DNA from: Saprospiraceae bacterium
GTDB taxonomy: Bacteria; Bacteroidota; Bacteroidia; Chitinophagales; Saprospiraceae
Reading direction: 5' to 3'
DNA: 9,002 bases
Assembly (NCBI GenBank): GCA_027031185.1
Contig: JALVEF010000371.1
Span: 1-9,002 of the forward strand
Under the pieces are notes generated by a model. The model saw only the letters and a program-made list of their open reading frames with translations. It made no database searches and was not told the DNA's origin. Positions 6,518-9,002 of this stretch are shown one piece after another; position 1 is the stretch's first letter, and each line of letters starts with the position of its first letter. A program made the translations under genes and the position numbers.

Positions 6518-7312
6518 ATGGAAAATCGAATGCAGGTAATCGAGAAAGTCCAAAATCTGGTACGGGACGGATACGACTTTGCTTTTGGGGATTATATCAG
6601 CAAGGCGGCGAATCTGCTGACGAAAAATATGCTGAGCTTTGCGCTGTTTGTGTTGTTTTCTGGTCTTATAGCGGTTTTTTCCATATTCATACCTGTTTTG
6701 GGGCTTTTGGCTCTGTATTTTGTACTTATGCCTGCGCTGTATGCGGGGGCTTTCTTGATGGCGCGGGAGTCTGATGAGACAGGGCAGACGCGTGTGGGTA
6801 CCGGCTTTTCCGGCTTTAATGTGCTGGGGAAGGTGTTGCCGGTATGGCTGTTGATGTTGGTAGTTTATTGGTTGGCCAACATTCCCTACATGATAGTAAT
6901 AGGGCCGAAGTATTTTGAATTTTTCCGCGCTTTGCAAATGGATCCTACGTCCATTTCTGATTTACAACCGCCTTCGGCCGGCCCGGTTAGTTTTCTATTA
7001 TCGCTAATTCCTATGTATTTCGGTATTGCGTATTCCTTTTCATTGCCATTTGTGTTGTTCAAGGATTTGGGTGCGTGGGAGGCTATGGAGGCGAGTCGGA
7101 AGTTGATTACCAAGAAGTTTTTCTCGTTTTTTGCCTTTTTACTGGTGTCCGCCTTGATATCGAGCTTGGGTGCGTTTTTGCTATTGATTGGTTTGTTGTT
7201 TACCGGGATGTTTTATCCCCTGGCTATCTATTCGGCGTTTGACGGTATCGTGGGGGTAGAGGCTGATGCGGAAGATGATTTGGCCGGTGATATAGACCAC
7301 CTGATCGCCTGA
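6518..7312 (+). CDS. Uncharacterised multi-pass inner-membrane protein
   Basis: The 264-residue protein has a short soluble N-terminus (1-37) and about five or six hydrophobic segments near residues 38-58, 60-80, 104-127, 157-181 and 201-240 (the last long enough for two). It ends in an acidic tail (247-261) rich in Asp and Glu. Two features recall a widespread group of bacterial membrane proteins of the DUF975 / glycerophosphodiesterase-membrane-domain kind: the N-terminal FAFGDYISKAANLLTKNM pattern, and the loop FKDLGAWEAMEASRKLITKK (181-200) just before the last hydrophobic block. That link is from memory and weak; no catalytic motif is seen and no function is assigned. ATG 6518 is preferred; ATG 6530 and a TTG at 6488 are alternatives in the same frame. 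It lies 81 bases after gltX with no terminator between, so read-through from gltX is possible. Base composition is more T-rich than its neighbours, as expected from the hydrophobic residues. Confidence 0.83.
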   Translation: MENRMQVIEKVQNLVRDGYDFAFGDYISKAANLLTKNMLSFALFVLFSGLIAVFSIFIPVLGLLALYFVLMPALYAGAFLMARESDETGQTRVGTGFSGFNVLGKVLPVWLLMLVVYWLANIPYMIVIGPKYFEFFRALQMDPTSISDLQPPSAGPVSFLLSLIPMYFGIAYSFSLPFVLFKDLGAWEAMEASRKLITKKFFSFFAFLLVSALISSLGAFLLLIGLLFTGMFYPLAIYSAFDGIVGVEADAEDDLAGDIDHLIA

Positions 7313-7494
7313 GAAACGGAGACTACGCTTAGCATACTTTACTTTGGTGACGTGCATTGTCCGGGGGCTTATTTGTGAGCAGGCGACTCTCCCTTTTAGG
7401 GGGCGACAATAAAGCTACCGTCTCGTTGCCGGCCACACAGGCAAAGACCTGATTTGGCGGGGATTTTGCATGTCACAAATAAAAATGTTTTGGT

Positions 7495-7504
7495 GTAAGC
7501 TTAC
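7495..7504. promoter_or_regulatory. 10-bp palindrome in the leader region of the UDP-glucose dehydrogenase gene
   Basis: GTAAGCTTAC is a perfect 10-base palindrome lying 28 bases upstream of the candidate -7 element. Its position would suit an operator for a dimeric regulator, but a palindrome of this length can occur by chance. The rest of the 7313-7577 spacer holds a weak hairpin around a CTCCC/GGGGG pair (about 7388-7402) with no T run, and no gene. Confidence 0.2.
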
Positions 7505-7532
7505 GTGGTGTGCATCTGCTGCTGAAAGCCTG

Positions 7533-7540
7533 TATGTTTG
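7533..7540 (+). promoter_or_regulatory. Candidate -7 promoter element for UDP-glucose dehydrogenase gene
   Basis: TATGTTTG at 7533-7540 is a perfect match to the Bacteroidota -7 consensus TAnnTTTG, with no clear -33 TTTG at the usual distance. A start near 7547 would place the ATG at 7578 about 30 bases into the transcript, and it would exclude the in-frame upstream ATG at 7470 from the message. Confidence 0.42.
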
Positions 7541-7577
7541 CACCTGTTTTTTCCAAATGCAGCATAAATTACCAGAC

Positions 7578-8891
7578 ATGAACATTGCCGTAGTAGGTAC
7601 CGGATATGTGGGTTTGGTGTCCGGGACATGTTTTGCAGAGACAGGCAACAACGTCACTTGTGTGGATATTGACGCCGATAAGGTCAAGCGCATGCAGGCG
7701 GGCGAGGTGCCGATTTACGAGCCGGGTTTGGATGTGTTGTTTCATCGCAACACGCGCCAGGGGCGTCTGAAATTTACCACCGATTTGGCGGAGGGTATCA
7801 AGGATGCGCAAGTTATTTTTCTGGCCTTGCCGACACCGCCCGGGGAGGGTGGTGCTGCCGACCTGAAGTATGTACTGGGTGTGGCGGAGGACTTGTCCAA
7901 GATTATCACAGATTACAAGGTCATCGTGGATAAAAGCACGGTGCCTGTGGGGACAGCCGAGAAGGTGCACGCCATCCTGGCCAAGCGCCTGGATCCGGAT
8001 TTGTTTGACGTCGTGTCCAATCCGGAGTTTTTGCGTGAGGGCGTGGCTGTGGAGGATTTTCTCAAGCCGGATCGTGTGGTGATTGGTACCAAGTCGGAGC
8101 GCGCTCGCAAGATTATGGCGCAGTTGTATGAGCCGTTTGTCCGGCAGGGCAATCCGATTTATTTCATGGATGAGCGCTCCGCCGAGATGACCAAGTATGC
8201 GGCCAACTCGTACCTGGCAACCCGTATCTCCTATATGAACGAAATCGCCAACTTGTGCGAGCGTGTGGGCGCGGATGTGGACAACGTCCGGATCGGTATG
8301 GGCTCGGACAGCCGGATCGGCAAGCGCTTTTTGTTTCCGGGAGTCGGATATGGCGGAAGTTGCTTTCCGAAGGATGTGCAGGCGCTGGCGATTACTGCCG
8401 AGGAGTACGACTATGACTTCAAGATCTTGAAATCCGTCATGGAAGTCAATGCCCGTCAAAAGCGGGTGCTTACGCAAAAGATTAAGCGCTACTTTTTGGG
8501 TGATTTGAAGGGGAAAAAGATCGGCATCTGGGGGCTGGCCTTCAAACCCAACACGGATGATATTCGTGAGGCACCGGCGCTGGAGCTGATTAAAGACTTG
8601 TTGTCCGAGGGGGCCTCGGTCATTGCGTATGATCCGGAAGCCATGGACAATGTCAAAAAGGTCTTTGGTGATCAAATCCAATTTGCCAAAGACATGTATG
8701 AAGTTCTGGATGATATTGATGCGCTGGCCATTGTCACGGAATGGAGTGTCTTCCGCAATCCGAACTTTGACCGCCTGAAAGCAGCCTTGGACGGCAAAGC
8801 CATCTTCGATGGCCGCAACCTTTACACATTAGATAAGATGCGGTCGCTGGGTATCTATTATGATAGCATCGGGCGCAGCCGTATCGGTTGA
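7578..8891 (+). CDS. UDP-glucose 6-dehydrogenase
   Basis: This 437-residue NAD-dependent enzyme oxidises UDP-glucose twice to UDP-glucuronate, the donor for capsular and other surface polysaccharides. The Rossmann motif GTGYVG is at residues 7-12, with D30 at the end of the second strand for NAD ribose binding. Other signatures are IYEPGL (46-51), LPTPPGEGG (84-92), KSTVPVGT (119-126) and NPEFLREG (148-155). Catalytic residues are visible as K206 and N210 in TKYAANSY, and nucleophile C262 with D266 in GGSCFPKD (259-266). GLAFKPNTDDIREAP (319-333) starts the C-terminal UDP-binding domain. Length and residues fit an active enzyme; a UDP-N-acetyl-mannosamine dehydrogenase is less likely given the Ugd-type spacing and motifs. 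The ATG at 7578 starts right at the Rossmann strand as in homologues; the frame is open to an ATG at 7470, which would add 36 cysteine-containing residues with no family counterpart. No other polysaccharide gene is visible nearby, and a terminator ends the unit. Confidence 0.96.
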   Translation: MNIAVVGTGYVGLVSGTCFAETGNNVTCVDIDADKVKRMQAGEVPIYEPGLDVLFHRNTRQGRLKFTTDLAEGIKDAQVIFLALPTPPGEGGAADLKYVLGVAEDLSKIITDYKVIVDKSTVPVGTAEKVHAILAKRLDPDLFDVVSNPEFLREGVAVEDFLKPDRVVIGTKSERARKIMAQLYEPFVRQGNPIYFMDERSAEMTKYAANSYLATRISYMNEIANLCERVGADVDNVRIGMGSDSRIGKRFLFPGVGYGGSCFPKDVQALAITAEEYDYDFKILKSVMEVNARQKRVLTQKIKRYFLGDLKGKKIGIWGLAFKPNTDDIREAPALELIKDLLSEGASVIAYDPEAMDNVKKVFGDQIQFAKDMYEVLDDIDALAIVTEWSVFRNPNFDRLKAALDGKAIFDGRNLYTLDKMRSLGIYYDSIGRSRIG

Positions 8892-8915
8892 CCGGCCTAT
8901 GTGCCGGGAATAAGG

Positions 8916-8951
8916 CCACCATCCCGCGACCCGGGATGGTGGTTTTTTTTT
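8916..8951 (+). terminator. Strong intrinsic terminator after UDP-glucose dehydrogenase gene
   Basis: A perfect 10-bp stem (8916-8925 with 8933-8942) around a seven-base loop is followed by nine T residues (8943-8951), 24 bases after the stop codon. The remaining bases to 9002 contain T-rich stretches but no promoter or gene start that can be supported. Confidence 0.93.
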
Positions 8952-9002
8952 GTAACTGTTTAGGTACCCGCTGTTTTTGCGCTAAAATGGCCTTTTTGCA
9001 CC

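Noticed and set aside
7380..7410. Possible terminator or structured RNA with a CTCCC/GGGGG stem
   Set aside because: The stem is only about 5 bp with a wobble, no T run follows, and no tRNA or known RNA fold could be drawn.
7470..7577. In-frame 36-codon N-terminal extension of UDP-glucose dehydrogenase starting at ATG 7470
   Set aside because: The extension has no counterpart in the family, precedes the Rossmann strand that normally begins the protein, and contains the candidate -7 element at 7533-7540.
7569..8681. Long open frame of 370 codons on the - strand opposite the UDP-glucose dehydrogenase gene
   Set aside because: It is a mirror of a strongly biased real coding frame: the translation is rich in His, Arg, Leu and Gln with no recognisable motif, and the + strand gene has complete catalytic residues.
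8952..9002. Promoter at the right edge (TTTTTG repeats around 8974-8998)
   Set aside because: The two TTTG copies are too close together and the second lacks the TA of the -7 element; the downstream gene is outside the window.

Overview
The window looks like an ordinary chromosomal stretch from a member of the Bacteroidota. Four things support this. The AMP nucleosidase is of the short single-domain kind common in that phylum. The superoxide dismutase and zinc-less glutamyl-tRNA synthetase have a Bacteroidota-like look. Several gene starts have upstream matches to the phylum's -7 promoter element (TAnnTTTG). Most starts lack a convincing Shine-Dalgarno sequence. The class cannot be fixed from the sequence alone. 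No phage, transposon, CRISPR, tRNA or rRNA was seen.

All genes lie on the + strand. 1-402 is the 3' end of a 2,4-dienoyl-CoA reductase gene (fadH). 494-1129 is a Mn-type superoxide dismutase followed by a clear intrinsic terminator. 1254-2258 is aspartate-semialdehyde dehydrogenase (asd). 2444-3859 is an unrecognised, cysteine-free, largely helical protein with a clean 11-residue repeat near its C-terminus. 3964-4737 is AMP nucleosidase. 4889-6436 is glutamyl-tRNA synthetase (gltX). 6518-7312 is a multi-pass membrane protein. 7578-8891 is UDP-glucose 6-dehydrogenase, followed by a strong intrinsic terminator. The last 50 bases hold nothing that can be called.

The genes do not form one pathway. 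They are mostly independent housekeeping genes: fatty acid oxidation, oxidative stress defence, lysine/threonine/methionine precursor synthesis, purine turnover, tRNA charging and UDP-glucuronate supply for surface polysaccharide. Gaps of about 80 to 265 bases, with candidate promoters in five of them, suggest mostly separate transcription. The pair most likely to be co-transcribed is the helical protein and AMP nucleosidase: they are 104 bases apart with no terminator or promoter match between them, but a hairpin sits just before the second start.

No previously undescribed multi-gene system was found. The items most worth a second look are the hendecad-repeat helical protein, the hairpin before the AMP nucleosidase start, the uncharacterised membrane protein and the long leader of the UDP-glucose dehydrogenase gene.
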